Below are positions 53,883 to 62,700 of a stretch of DNA of 64,000 nucleotides, one piece after another. The DNA is from Melioribacter roseus (GTDB lineage Bacteria; Bacteroidota; Ignavibacteria; Ignavibacteriales; Melioribacteraceae). Under the pieces are notes generated by a model, which saw nothing but the letters and a program-made list of their open reading frames with translations, searched no databases and was not told where the DNA came from. Positions within the stretch are counted from its first letter, which is position 1. Every line of letters begins with the position of its first letter. The translations under genes and the position numbers were made by a program. Location: positions 1 through 64,000 of the forward strand of contig DYHH01000007.1 in NCBI GenBank assembly GCA_020724265.1, in the 5' to 3' direction.

Positions 53883-54305
53883 ATGTTAATTGAAGAAATA
53901 AAACATATCGATAGTTCAAAAAAAGAATTAAGGAAGTTCGGGATATCCGTAGGACTTGTTTTATTTTTAATAGGATTGCTGTTTCAATTTGTTTGGGACA
54001 GCCAATTTACATTTTACATACTAAGCGGTATTGGTTTGTTCCTAGTTTTATTTGGAATAGTACAACCCACAGTTTTGCTTCCATTGCACAAAGTTTGGAT
54101 GACACTAGCATTAATTCTCGGGTTTATAATGACGAGAGTTATTCTTTCAATTTTGTTTTATATTATTGTCACTTTTATCGGACTAATAGCAAAGCTGGTA
54201 AAGAAAGATTTTCTTGATAGAAAAATAGACAGGGATAAAGAAAGCTATTGGCACAAGCGTGAAAAAGTTGAGTATCACAAAGAATTAACTGAAAGACAAT
54301 TTTAA
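53883..54305 (+). CDS. SxtJ-family membrane protein
   Basis: This 140-residue protein's ATG directly follows the carbamoyltransferase stop. Two or three membrane helices (FGISVGLVLFLIGLLFQFVW, FYILSGIGLFLVLFGIV, LALILGFIMTRVILSILFYI) precede a charged tail ending SYWHKREKVEYHKELTERQF. SxtJ-type proteins sit beside carbamoyltransferases in glycan and natural-product clusters; their action is unknown. The charged tail may contact the cytosolic carbamoyltransferase. Confidence 0.8.
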   Translation: MLIEEIKHIDSSKKELRKFGISVGLVLFLIGLLFQFVWDSQFTFYILSGIGLFLVLFGIVQPTVLLPLHKVWMTLALILGFIMTRVILSILFYIIVTFIGLIAKLVKKDFLDRKIDRDKESYWHKREKVEYHKELTERQF

Positions 54306-54315
54306 CGGAATAAAA

Positions 54316-54474
54316 ATGAGTAAGTTATCAATACTATCTGAATTGTGGTTGTTTTTGAAAGTCAGAAAAAAATGGTGGCTTCTGCCGATAATTATATTTT
54401 TAGTTTTACTCGGCGGATTGATTGTCCTTACGCAAGGCTCCGCACTTGCTCCATTTATCTACGCAATATTTTAA
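54316..54474 (+). CDS. DUF5989-family small membrane protein
   Basis: This 52-residue protein is short enough to be easily missed. It reads SELWLFLKVRKKWWLLPIII followed by FLVLLGGLIVLTQGSALAPF, the typical DUF5989 plan of a basic amphipathic start and one membrane helix. It follows SxtJ after ten bases, completing the carbamoyltransferase-SxtJ-DUF5989 trio. Function unknown. Ribosome site GGAA. Confidence 0.75.
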   Translation: MSKLSILSELWLFLKVRKKWWLLPIIIFLVLLGGLIVLTQGSALAPFIYAIF

Positions 54475-54518
54475 TAACAATGGAATGCAGATTACACTAT
54501 TGTAACTGTCGGCAGATC

Positions 54519-54621
54519 GTTAGATTCCGTAGAATCTAACGGATTCTACGAACTACTCTCTTTAGAGTCCGGAGACTCCAACTGAATCTTCGACCGAACT
54601 CTGGCGAGATTTTCGAAGATT
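54519..54621. repeat. Cluster of three palindromes after the DUF5989 gene
   Basis: GTTAGATTC-CGTA-GAATCTAAC (54519-54540), GAGTC-CGGA-GACTC (54565-54578) and AATCTTCGA...TCGAAGATT (54585-54621) are perfect stems. They may include a terminator for the upstream operon, but none has a long T-run. The look is of accumulated REP-like units. Confidence 0.6.
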
Positions 54622-54636
54622 GAGAATAAAGATTAG

Positions 54637-54727
54637 GGTGACCAAAAAGTAATGTTTTATTAATATGAGCCGCGAATTACGCTAATATTCGCAAATAATT
54701 TTATTGAATAATTACTTTTTGGTCACC
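54637..54727. mobile_element. 91-bp MITE-like element
   Basis: Perfect 17-base terminal inverted repeats GGTGACCAAAAAGTAAT (left) and its complement (right) bracket 57 bases. The interior has its own GCGAA...TTCGC palindrome. It is non-coding and too short for a transposase. No clear target duplication is seen. A miniature inverted-repeat element mobilised in trans is the best reading. The remaining bases to 54850 show nothing. Confidence 0.7.
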
Positions 54728-54850
54728 TTCATCTTTCAAATTACTTCAACTAGAATAACCGGTTAAATGGTTTCTTGGTTTTATTTGGATAAAAATTCTT
54801 CCACCGAATCGTTTGCTTGTATTAAGACAGCTTTACTAAAACTTTAGTAT

Positions 54851-55062
54851 CTATTTATTCTTTAAAAAATCTTCTACTGTTATTCCAGCTTTCCTAATAA
54901 GTGCTCTAAGTAAGCCAGGTGCTAATTCTTTATGATATGGAACTGAAAGTGTTGGTTATGATAGAGTATAAAATGACTACCGGTTTGATGATCGAGTATA
55001 TAGCCAAATTTGTTGAAAATCTTTACTGCCTGTTTTCCCGAGATATTCGAGAGAATTCCCAT
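54851..55062 (-). pseudogene. hicA: hicA toxin gene with a one-base frameshift
   Basis: Minus-strand reading starts MGILSNISGKQAVKIFNKFGYILDHQTGSHFILYHNQH and then leaves frame. The other frame completes LSVPYHKELAPGLLRALIRK followed by AGITVEDFLKN. The whole is a HicA mRNA interferase (dsRBD-like, catalytic His in GSHFIL). The break lies near 54945-54958; one added base would make 213 bases, 70 residues. The start overlaps hicB's stop by one base. Toxin function is probably lost, leaving hicB alone. Confidence 0.75.
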
Positions 55063-55280
55063 TAAACAGTTACCTCGCCAAGAAAGAACGATTCGAATTC
55101 ACTTTTATCCATTCTAGAATGCTTCTTTTCAACTGTAAGCCATCCTTTAATTGCATCTTTGATATTTTCCAAAGCTTCATCAATAGTTTTTCCTTGACTA
55201 ATGCATCCATTCAGTTCAGGCACATCAACTACATAACCATTACATTCTTTATCAAACATAATTAACACTTTATATTTCAT
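55062..55280 (-). CDS. hicB: HicB-type antitoxin
   Basis: This protein of 72 residues starts at the ATG at 55280 behind AGGAGAGAAC. The HicB fold (YKVLIMFDKECNGYVVDVPELNGC, then GKTIDEALENIKDAIKGWL) lacks an added DNA-binding domain. It should bind and block HicA. Order hicB before hicA is one of the known arrangements. With hicA frameshifted it may be an orphan. Confidence 0.82.
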   Translation of the reverse strand: MKYKVLIMFDKECNGYVVDVPELNGCISQGKTIDEALENIKDAIKGWLTVEKKHSRMDKSEFESFFLGEVTV

Positions 55281-55348
55281 GTTCTCTCCTATTAACAAAT
55301 AAATTTATTTTCATCTATTATCATCAAAAACAAATATTAATAACCAAA

Positions 55349-55558
55349 TTATAATTCCTTACCACACAAATGAGTAACGTTCACTTTCACGGCTTCTAAA
55401 AGCTTTTTTGCAACGTCTCGAGCAATTTCTATAGTATCAGTGATGGTTCTGCCTTGAGCAACAAGTCCTTGCACTTCATCCGAAGTTGCCAGGTATAAAC
55501 CTTCAGGTAATTTTTCGATTTGTATATTAATAATTCTTTCCATAGTCAATTCATTCAA
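55349..55558 (-). CDS. Orphan HicB-like protein
   Basis: This 69-residue protein has PEGLYLATSDEVQGLVAQGRTI followed by DTIEIARDVAKKLLEA, the HicB/DUF1902 pattern. No toxin gene adjoins it. The start is uncertain: ATG at 55558 or at 55543 (MERIINIQIEKL). It is separated from hicB by 68 bases and may be a diverged paralogue. Confidence 0.7.
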   Translation of the reverse strand: MNELTMERIINIQIEKLPEGLYLATSDEVQGLVAQGRTITDTIEIARDVAKKLLEAVKVNVTHLCGKEL

Positions 55559-55687
55559 ATTATCTCGAAATTTTCCGTTGATGTTTTTAGCATAAAATTA
55601 TCTGTAATTATTAATTGGACAAGATAATTAAATTAAAGTTTATTAAGCAAATCAATATTACCGTCATTCACCCCGGATTTATTCAAC

Positions 55688-57526
55688 CTACTTCAATACT
55701 AAAATCTGATACGGCTGTAACTCTGCTTTAAGTTTCCTGTTATCGAATTTATAACCTTCATTTGTAATCATGTCGGAAACACTTTTATCCATCGGGAATA
55801 ATTCCGGGTTCATATAGTCAAGTGAAAATAAGTTGGGATTATTGTTTATAACTATCCATGCAGACTCATCTTCAAGTGTTCTAATATAACCGAAGACTTC
55901 ATTTTGTTCATCTATTACAAAGAAATCAATATCACCTAAAGAAAGTACTATGTTGTCTTTTCGTATCTCAATTAAATTTTTGTACCAATTGAAAAGTTCT
56001 TGATCGAACTCAACTTTGTCAACCGGTCTTTCTTTTCCGAAGGGATGTGTAGTTTCATCTTCATACTCAAATTCAGCCCATACCATCGGTTTTCTATCAT
56101 CGGGGTCATCACCGCCCCACATGCCTGCTTCATCACCGTAATAAATAAACGGAGCTCCGGGCATTGTCATGTTAATACCGACTGCTAATCTTTGCTTTGC
56201 TCTTTCTTCGGCATTCGGTTTTCTCACATCAAAATCGGGATTGTCTTTAACGCTGGCATAATGATCATACCAATTATTAGGGTTAACAATCAGCGACGCC
56301 AATCTTTCGGTATCGTGACTTCCGAGTAAATTCATCAGAACATAAATGTTATCCTTCGGATAGTCCGCATACTGCGCTTTCATCGAATCAATGAATCCCA
56401 GCGGACCGACAATTTCTTCGGTTTGAAAAACTAGATGTTTAACAGCGCGTGTAAAGCGGTAATTCATAACCGCATCAAACTGATCACCGAACCACGGTGA
56501 CGCATTAAACATTTTGTTGTTCTGCCAATCTTCCCACCAAACTTCACCGGTTAGATAAGCTTCGGGATTAATATCGCGCACCCATTTTCTGAAAGTTCTC
56601 CAGAAATTATGGCTTACCATTTCGGCAACATCCAAACGCCAGCCGTCAATTCCATCGGAAGGATCGCCGTCGCCATTTGGGTCCATCCATCGTTTGACAA
56701 TTGCATGAACGTGTTCACTCGGACCGGAAACTAATCCATACTCATCTTCCCGGAATTCAGGTAAATCCTTTATACCAAGCCATCCTTCATAATCGAATTC
56801 ATTTTCTTCTGTATTAGGATCATTAAAAGTTTTGATCGTGTACCAATCAACGTACTTTGAGTTTTCCTGATTTTCTACGATATCTTTAAAAGCCCAAAAC
56901 TCTGTACCGGTATGGTTGAATACACCGTCGATAATTATTTTCATATCACGGTTATGTACTTCTTCAATTAGTTTAAGAAAGAGTGAATCAGCAGAAGTCC
57001 ATTTCCATGTTGAAGGATCGTTCGGGTCTTCGGTTGCCCAAATTTCCCTGTCTTTTTCAGGATTTGGTCCGAAATTATTATCGATATGATGATACATTGA
57101 AGCATCATATTTATGTAAAGAAGGGGCTTCGAAAATAGGATTAAGATAAATTGCTGTGATTCCAAGATCTTTCAAGTAATCAAGTTTATCAATTACGCCC
57201 TGAAGGTCGCCTCCGTATCGTCTTATATTGGCGTTACCGTAAAAATCTCTACCGGTTGCTTCTTCCCAGGGCTGAAGCTTGTACCAGTCAGAAGTCCATG
57301 GATGAACCTGCCAATCATCGGGAACAAAATAAGGCCATGCACCAGCCATATCAATCGGCTGCGGATCATTAGAAGGATCTGCATTGTGAAATCTTTCGGG
57401 GAATATCTGATACCAAACGGCTTCCTTTGCCCAGTCCGGAACATCTTCCAATTCGATTGTCTGCTTCGTTTCGTTATTACAACTGATAAATAATATAGCG
57501 ATTAAAAGTAAAATTAACTTTTTCAT
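55688..57526 (-). CDS. GH13 alpha-amylase-type lipoprotein
   Basis: This 612-residue protein has a signal ending in LFISCNN, a lipobox, so it is anchored to a membrane. A GH13 barrel follows: DGVFNHTG (region I), GWRLDVAEM with the nucleophile aspartate (region II), GEVWWED with the acid/base glutamate (region III) and GSHDTER (region IV). The extra N-terminal FPERFHNADPSNDP resembles neopullulanase/cyclomaltodextrinase-type enzymes. It hydrolyses alpha-glucans or maltodextrins. With the carbohydrate-binding T9SS protein at 48 kb it suggests surface starch or glycogen breakdown. It is alone on the minus strand. Confidence 0.9.
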   Translation of the reverse strand: MKKLILLLIAILFISCNNETKQTIELEDVPDWAKEAVWYQIFPERFHNADPSNDPQPIDMAGAWPYFVPDDWQVHPWTSDWYKLQPWEEATGRDFYGNANIRRYGGDLQGVIDKLDYLKDLGITAIYLNPIFEAPSLHKYDASMYHHIDNNFGPNPEKDREIWATEDPNDPSTWKWTSADSLFLKLIEEVHNRDMKIIIDGVFNHTGTEFWAFKDIVENQENSKYVDWYTIKTFNDPNTEENEFDYEGWLGIKDLPEFREDEYGLVSGPSEHVHAIVKRWMDPNGDGDPSDGIDGWRLDVAEMVSHNFWRTFRKWVRDINPEAYLTGEVWWEDWQNNKMFNASPWFGDQFDAVMNYRFTRAVKHLVFQTEEIVGPLGFIDSMKAQYADYPKDNIYVLMNLLGSHDTERLASLIVNPNNWYDHYASVKDNPDFDVRKPNAEERAKQRLAVGINMTMPGAPFIYYGDEAGMWGGDDPDDRKPMVWAEFEYEDETTHPFGKERPVDKVEFDQELFNWYKNLIEIRKDNIVLSLGDIDFFVIDEQNEVFGYIRTLEDESAWIVINNNPNLFSLDYMNPELFPMDKSVSDMITNEGYKFDNRKLKAELQPYQILVLK

Positions 57527-57641
57527 ACATACCCTCGTTCATTGAATTGATAAGGTAAAAATAAAAAACTAAACGATAAGTTTGTGGAGATTTTGAGTAA
57601 AATTTGTTATTCTTACGTCTCAAAATTTTAAAGAAATACAC

Positions 57642-57728
57642 GGAGAGTTGGCAGAGTGGTTGAATGCGGCGGTCTTGAAAACCGTTAAGGATGCAAGTCC
57701 TTCCGGGGTTCGAATCCCTGACTCTCCG
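57642..57728 (+). tRNA. tRNA-Ser (anticodon TGA)
   Basis: This 87-base tRNA has acceptor stem GGAGAGT/ACTCTCC with discriminator G, D-arm, an anticodon loop CTTGAAA with TGA at 57676-57678, and the long variable arm typical of tRNA-Ser (AAGGATGCAAGTCCTT). The T-arm has GGTTCGAATCC. CCA is not encoded. Downstream DNA carries phased TGGAC words like those at tRNA-Asp, so it is another probable integration site. Confidence 0.95.
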
Positions 57729-57741
57729 CCCCTTATAAATT

Positions 57742-57784
57742 GCCCATAATTGAACTTTTTAGATGTCGATTATGGGCTTTTTTA
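57742..57784 (+). terminator. Terminator after tRNA-Ser
   Basis: GCCCATAAT (57742-57750) and ATTATGGGC (57769-57777) pair perfectly and are followed by a T-run. Confidence 0.85.
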
Positions 57785-57845
57785 TGCGTTTTTGCACTGT
57801 AATTGTTCAAATTTATTACTCCCAAAAAATCTCTTGGGCAAAACG

Positions 57846-57865
57846 TGGACAAAAAATGGACAAAA
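57846..57865. repeat. Two TGGACAAAA words at 11-bp spacing
   Basis: TGGACAAAA occurs at 57846 and 57857, the same step as GGTACA beside tRNA-Asp, on the 3' side of tRNA-Ser. These are candidate arm-type sites of an element that entered this tRNA. The rest of 57785-58085 holds no gene that I can support. Confidence 0.5.
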
Positions 57866-58085
57866 AAGAATTGAAGAAAAACTGAACTACCCCCTTATTT
57901 GCATTATCAACCACCCTTTGAATTTCGCAGGGTTTTTATTGTTTATGCCGGGTACCCCCAAGGGATCAACGAAGTTAATCCTCATTTATTGGTGTACGTC
58001 AAGAAGTGATCCTCGACAGCTAATTAAATACAGTTGAATTCTATCCAATCTCTTATCTCAAATTTGACTATTTTTTACTTTCGCA

Positions 58086-59552
58086 ATGAACAATAATATG
58101 ATAAAACCATCAGACATACTTAAAAGATATTTCGGTCACACTGAATTTCGGGGTGAGCAGGAAAATATAATTAATAGACTACTTTTAGATAATGGTCATG
58201 CTCTAGTTTTAATGCCCACCGGCGGCGGAAAATCTCTTTGCTATCAGATACCGGCGTTGATATTTGAGGGAGGAACAATTGTTATTAGTCCGCTCATCGC
58301 TCTTATGCAAGATCAGGTTGACGCTTTAAAGAATAAAAAAATTCCGGCTGAGTTTATAAACTCTACTGTTAAACCGGTACAAAGAAAAGAACGATTACAA
58401 AAATTTGTCGATGGTAAGGTTAAGCTTCTGTACGTAACTCCTGAGAGATTTAGAAAAGCAGAATTCATAGAAGAAATAAAAAAGACAAATATTTCTTTAC
58501 TTGCTGTTGATGAAGCGCACTGTATATCTGAATGGGGACATGATTTTCGTCCCGACTACTCGCGCATAGTTGAATTCCGGGAGTTTATGGGAAATCCTTT
58601 AACAATAGCATTGACGGCTACAGCAACCCGAGCTGTGCAGAAAGATATAATTAACAAATTAGGTTTGAGCAAAGATGAAATTAAATTGTTTCATCAAGGA
58701 ATACAGCGTCCTAACCTAAGACTTGATACCGCAGATATTTTTGAAGAAAAAGATTCATTCGATGAAATTTATAAAGTGCTCGATAAATATGAAGGTCCCG
58801 GTATAATATATTTCTCTCTTATCAAAACACTTGAATTTTTCTTAGAGAAGATTGGCGACAAAGGGTACAAACATGGAATCTATCACGGTAAGTTGGAAGC
58901 AAAGAAAAGAAAACAAACCCAGCGTGATTTTTTGTCGGGTAAGGAAAATCTGATTTTAGCTACAAATGCCTTTGGTATGGGAATAGACAAACCCGATATT
59001 CGATTTGTACTTCATGCCGAAGTCCCCGGTTCAATTGAATCGTATTACCAAGAAATCGGTAGAGCGGGACGGGATGGGAAAGACTCGCTATGTAAACTTC
59101 TTTACAATCAGCAGGATCTTTACACTCAAATGGAATTTATAAAATGGTCAAATCCGAATACGGAATACTATTCACGCGTTTTTGATATTTTGAAAAGTGA
59201 CTTGAATGCCGTTAACTCTATGGGGGTTGATTATCTGCGTGAACAGTTGAGCTTTAAAGATAAAAATGATTTTAGGATTGAAACCGTTCTATCAATGTTA
59301 GACCGTTACGGAGTGATTGAGGGAAGTCCGGAAAACAAAGATTTAACAATAGTAGGAGATCTCCCCGATGAACTTCAAGATGATGAACGGTTGGAAGCAA
59401 AACTTTTAAATGATAATAAGAAACTTCTTGCAGTTGTAAATTATTTCAAATCGACTACATGTCGACGAATATTTATTTCAGACTATTTCGGATTTCCCGG
59501 TGAGAAACCTTGCGGAAATTGTGATGTGTGTGATTTACATACTATTGTGTGA
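58086..59552 (+). CDS. recQ: RecQ-family helicase, short form
   Basis: This 488-residue protein has helicase motifs I (PTGGGKS, 44-50), II (DEAH, 143-146), III (ALTATAT), V (GMGIDKPDIRF) and VI (QEIGRAGRDG) in order. The zinc-binding RecQ-C region (CRRIFISDYF...CGNCDVC) ends the protein. The winged-helix and HRDC domains of full RecQ (about 600-700 residues) are missing. It unwinds 3'-5' DNA. The short form near a tRNA and a restriction gene suggests an accessory, possibly defence-linked copy. No ribosome site is visible at the ATG, as for several other genes here. Confidence 0.88.
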   Translation: MNNNMIKPSDILKRYFGHTEFRGEQENIINRLLLDNGHALVLMPTGGGKSLCYQIPALIFEGGTIVISPLIALMQDQVDALKNKKIPAEFINSTVKPVQRKERLQKFVDGKVKLLYVTPERFRKAEFIEEIKKTNISLLAVDEAHCISEWGHDFRPDYSRIVEFREFMGNPLTIALTATATRAVQKDIINKLGLSKDEIKLFHQGIQRPNLRLDTADIFEEKDSFDEIYKVLDKYEGPGIIYFSLIKTLEFFLEKIGDKGYKHGIYHGKLEAKKRKQTQRDFLSGKENLILATNAFGMGIDKPDIRFVLHAEVPGSIESYYQEIGRAGRDGKDSLCKLLYNQQDLYTQMEFIKWSNPNTEYYSRVFDILKSDLNAVNSMGVDYLREQLSFKDKNDFRIETVLSMLDRYGVIEGSPENKDLTIVGDLPDELQDDERLEAKLLNDNKKLLAVVNYFKSTTCRRIFISDYFGFPGEKPCGNCDVCDLHTIV

Positions 59553-59722
59553 TTTGAGTTTTAGTGGATTTCGGATTTTGTTTGTTAAGAACTCACCTTA
59601 AGAGGCTGCCTTTTGAAACAGCCACTTCTAATGTTTACAAAATGCGAGTCTCTAACTTCAAATCTTTATTATAAAGGATAATTGTTGTAAATTGCCGGCG
59701 TTTTCAAACTTGTAGAGTGGTC

Positions 59723-62700
59723 ATGCGCTTAAAAACCCTTTCCCCTAAACAAGCACTTAACAAAGCATATCAAAGACAGAAACCATTCCGTAATGAATTC
59801 AATATTTTTAGGGATAATCTTCTAAAATTATTGAATGAGCTTAATCCGAAGGAAAGTGAAGAGCATAACAAAAACTATGTTGCGAAATTTTTTGAGAGCA
59901 GTTTTTATTCAGTGAACCTTGTAAACACAAGTGGAAAGATTGATCTGGCGATTTATCTTGGTAAAGATACTAAAAGCAAAGTCGGTGTTATCGGTGAAGT
60001 GAAAGCTCCTTCCGAAAAAAATGATATGCCTTCAAAAGATAACTTGAATGTAAAGGCGATGCATCAAGTTATACTTTATTACCTGCGTGAAAGAATTGAA
60101 GAGAAAAATGACGACATAAAAAATATTTTTATTACCAACGGTTACGAATGGTTTATATTTGACGCAAAACTTTTTGAAAAGCTTTTCTATAAAAACAATG
60201 AACTTGTAAAACGTTATAAAGCCTGGGCTGCGGATAAAAAAGTAAGTTCAAACACAGATCACTTTTACAAAGAAATTGCTGCGGATTTCTTGAATAATCT
60301 TGATGCCGAAATTGAGTTTGTTCATTTCGATTTAAGAAAGTATGAAAGAGAACTAAAGTCAAAATCGGGCAATGAAACGAAGTTGATTTCGTTATATAAA
60401 ATTTTCAGCAGACCGTTTTTATTAAAAGAGCAATTTACAAACGACAGCAACTCGCTGGATAAATCATTTTATAACGAACTACTGTATATAATCGGGTTGG
60501 AAGAAGTAAAAGAAGGAAGCAAGAAGTTAATCCGCCGAAAAAATGAAGAGAAAAGAGAACCGGGTTCGATAATTGAGAACACGATCGAGAAGTTGAAGTC
60601 GAAAGATACGGTTACATATTTCATTGATGCGGATAAGTTCGGGGAAGATGATGAAGAAAAACTTTTTAACATTGCATTGCAGTTAAACATAACCTGGATA
60701 AACAGGATACTCTTCTTAAAACTTCTCGAAGCACAGCTTGTGAATTATCATCAAGGAAATACCGATTATAAATTCTTAGATACAAAAATTATAGCCGAGT
60801 ACGACGACTTAGATGAACTCTTTCATGAAGTATTAGCCCGCAAGTTAAATGAAAGATCAAAAACCGTACGGGAGAAATTCAAAAAGATTCCTTACCTCAA
60901 CAGTTCGCTTTTTGAACGGAGCGAACTTGAGCGAAACACAATTTCAATAGACAGCTTAAAAGACCGTTTCAAAATAAAAGTTCATCCTTCCACCGTATTG
61001 AAAGATGAAAAAGATAACCGTTTCAAAGGTGAACTCTCAACTCTCAAATACCTGCTGAAGTTTTTAGATGCTTACGACTTTTCAACCGAAAGCACCGGCG
61101 AAGAGATTCAGGAGGAAGGGAAATCGCTTATAAATGCATCGGTGCTCGGATTGATATTCGAAAAGATAAACGGTTACAAAGAAGGTTCATTCTTTACACC
61201 GGGATTCATAACGATGTATATGAGCCGCGAAACTTTAAGACGCGCCGTGGTGCAGAAATTTAACGATGCGTTAAAAAGCAGCTACAAAGATTTTGAGGAA
61301 TTGAAAGTTGAGATAGACAGAACAAAAGAGGGCAGAGAAAAAGCGAACGAAATAATCAACAGTCTTAAAGTATGCGATCCCGCCGTCGGTTCGGGGCATT
61401 TTCTCGTTTCTGTGTTGAATGAAATAATAACAATTAAATCCGAACTCGGCGTGTTATGTTACCGGGACGGAAGCCGCATACAGAATTATTCCGTTGAGAT
61501 TCAAAACGATGAATTAATTATAACTGATGTTGAGTCCGAAGATATTTTCAAGTATCACCTAAATCAAAAAGGAAATGTAATTGACGAACTGCAGAAATTA
61601 CAGGAAGCCGTATTCCACGAAAAGCAGAAGATAATTGAAAACTGTCTGTTCGGTGTTGATATAAATCCCAACTCGGTAAATATATGCAGACTCCGTTTGT
61701 GGATCGAGCTTCTGAAAAATGCATACTATACAATAAAGACCGGTTATAAAGAACTTGAAACTCTTCCGAACATCGATATAAACATAAAGCAGGGCAACTC
61801 GCTTATAAGCCGGTTCGATCTAGGTGATCAAGTTTTTAGGAAAGGGGATAGAACGAGTCTGGAACTTTACAAGATGAACGTAAAGCTATACAAGAGCGCT
61901 GACGACAGAGACGAGAGAAGAAAGCTGAAAGATTCCATTGATAGATTAAGAGAAAGGATAAAAGGAATTTATGTCGATCCGTTGAATGATGAAAAGAAAA
62001 AGCTGCGCAATATGCAGAAAGAACTTGATGATCTAACTACGCAGATAAGCGGTTTTGAAGATGAAAAACTTGAAGAGAAAAAAGAAAAGCTCGAAAAGAA
62101 AATAAGCCTACTTGAGAAAAAAATAAATCAGCAGGAAAAAGAAAATGAACTAATTTACCACGATGCATTTGAATGGCGTTTTGAATTCCCCGAAGTGCTT
62201 GATGAAGATGGAAACTTTGAAGGCTTTGATGTTGTGATTGGGAATCCGCCGTATATTAGCCATGATAAAATTGAAGGGAAGAGTTTTATCGCGACACATT
62301 TTAAGAGCTATGAACCTTTTGCAGATTTATACTGCTACTTCATAGAACGCAGCATAATCCTTTCTAATAAGAATACTTTGATAGCATTAATAACATCAAA
62401 TTCATTTTTGAGAGCTGAATATGGGAAACCTTTAAGGGATTTGATTTTAGATAAGTGTGCTATAATGCAAATCATTAATACTGATGATACTCAAGTATTT
62501 GAAGATGCTATCGTAAACACAGTTATAATGCTATTAGAGATTGGGTATAAAGATCAAGAAGCATTAGTTGTAAACAGAACATATGATTTTAGATTAGATT
62601 TTTTTGAGTTTGTAAATACGAACAAGCTAATTTATAAACAAACTGATTTTAAAACAGTGAGTTGGAATCTAGTAAAACCAACTGAGTTAAAGCTTGGAGA

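Noticed and set aside
54345-54539. 64-codon frame overlapping the DUF5989 gene
   Set aside because: It is a shifted frame of the real 52-codon membrane protein and runs into palindromes.
57750-58037. 95-codon frame after tRNA-Ser
   Set aside because: It begins within the tRNA terminator and reads through the phased repeat; possibly a relic, but no integrase motif is present.
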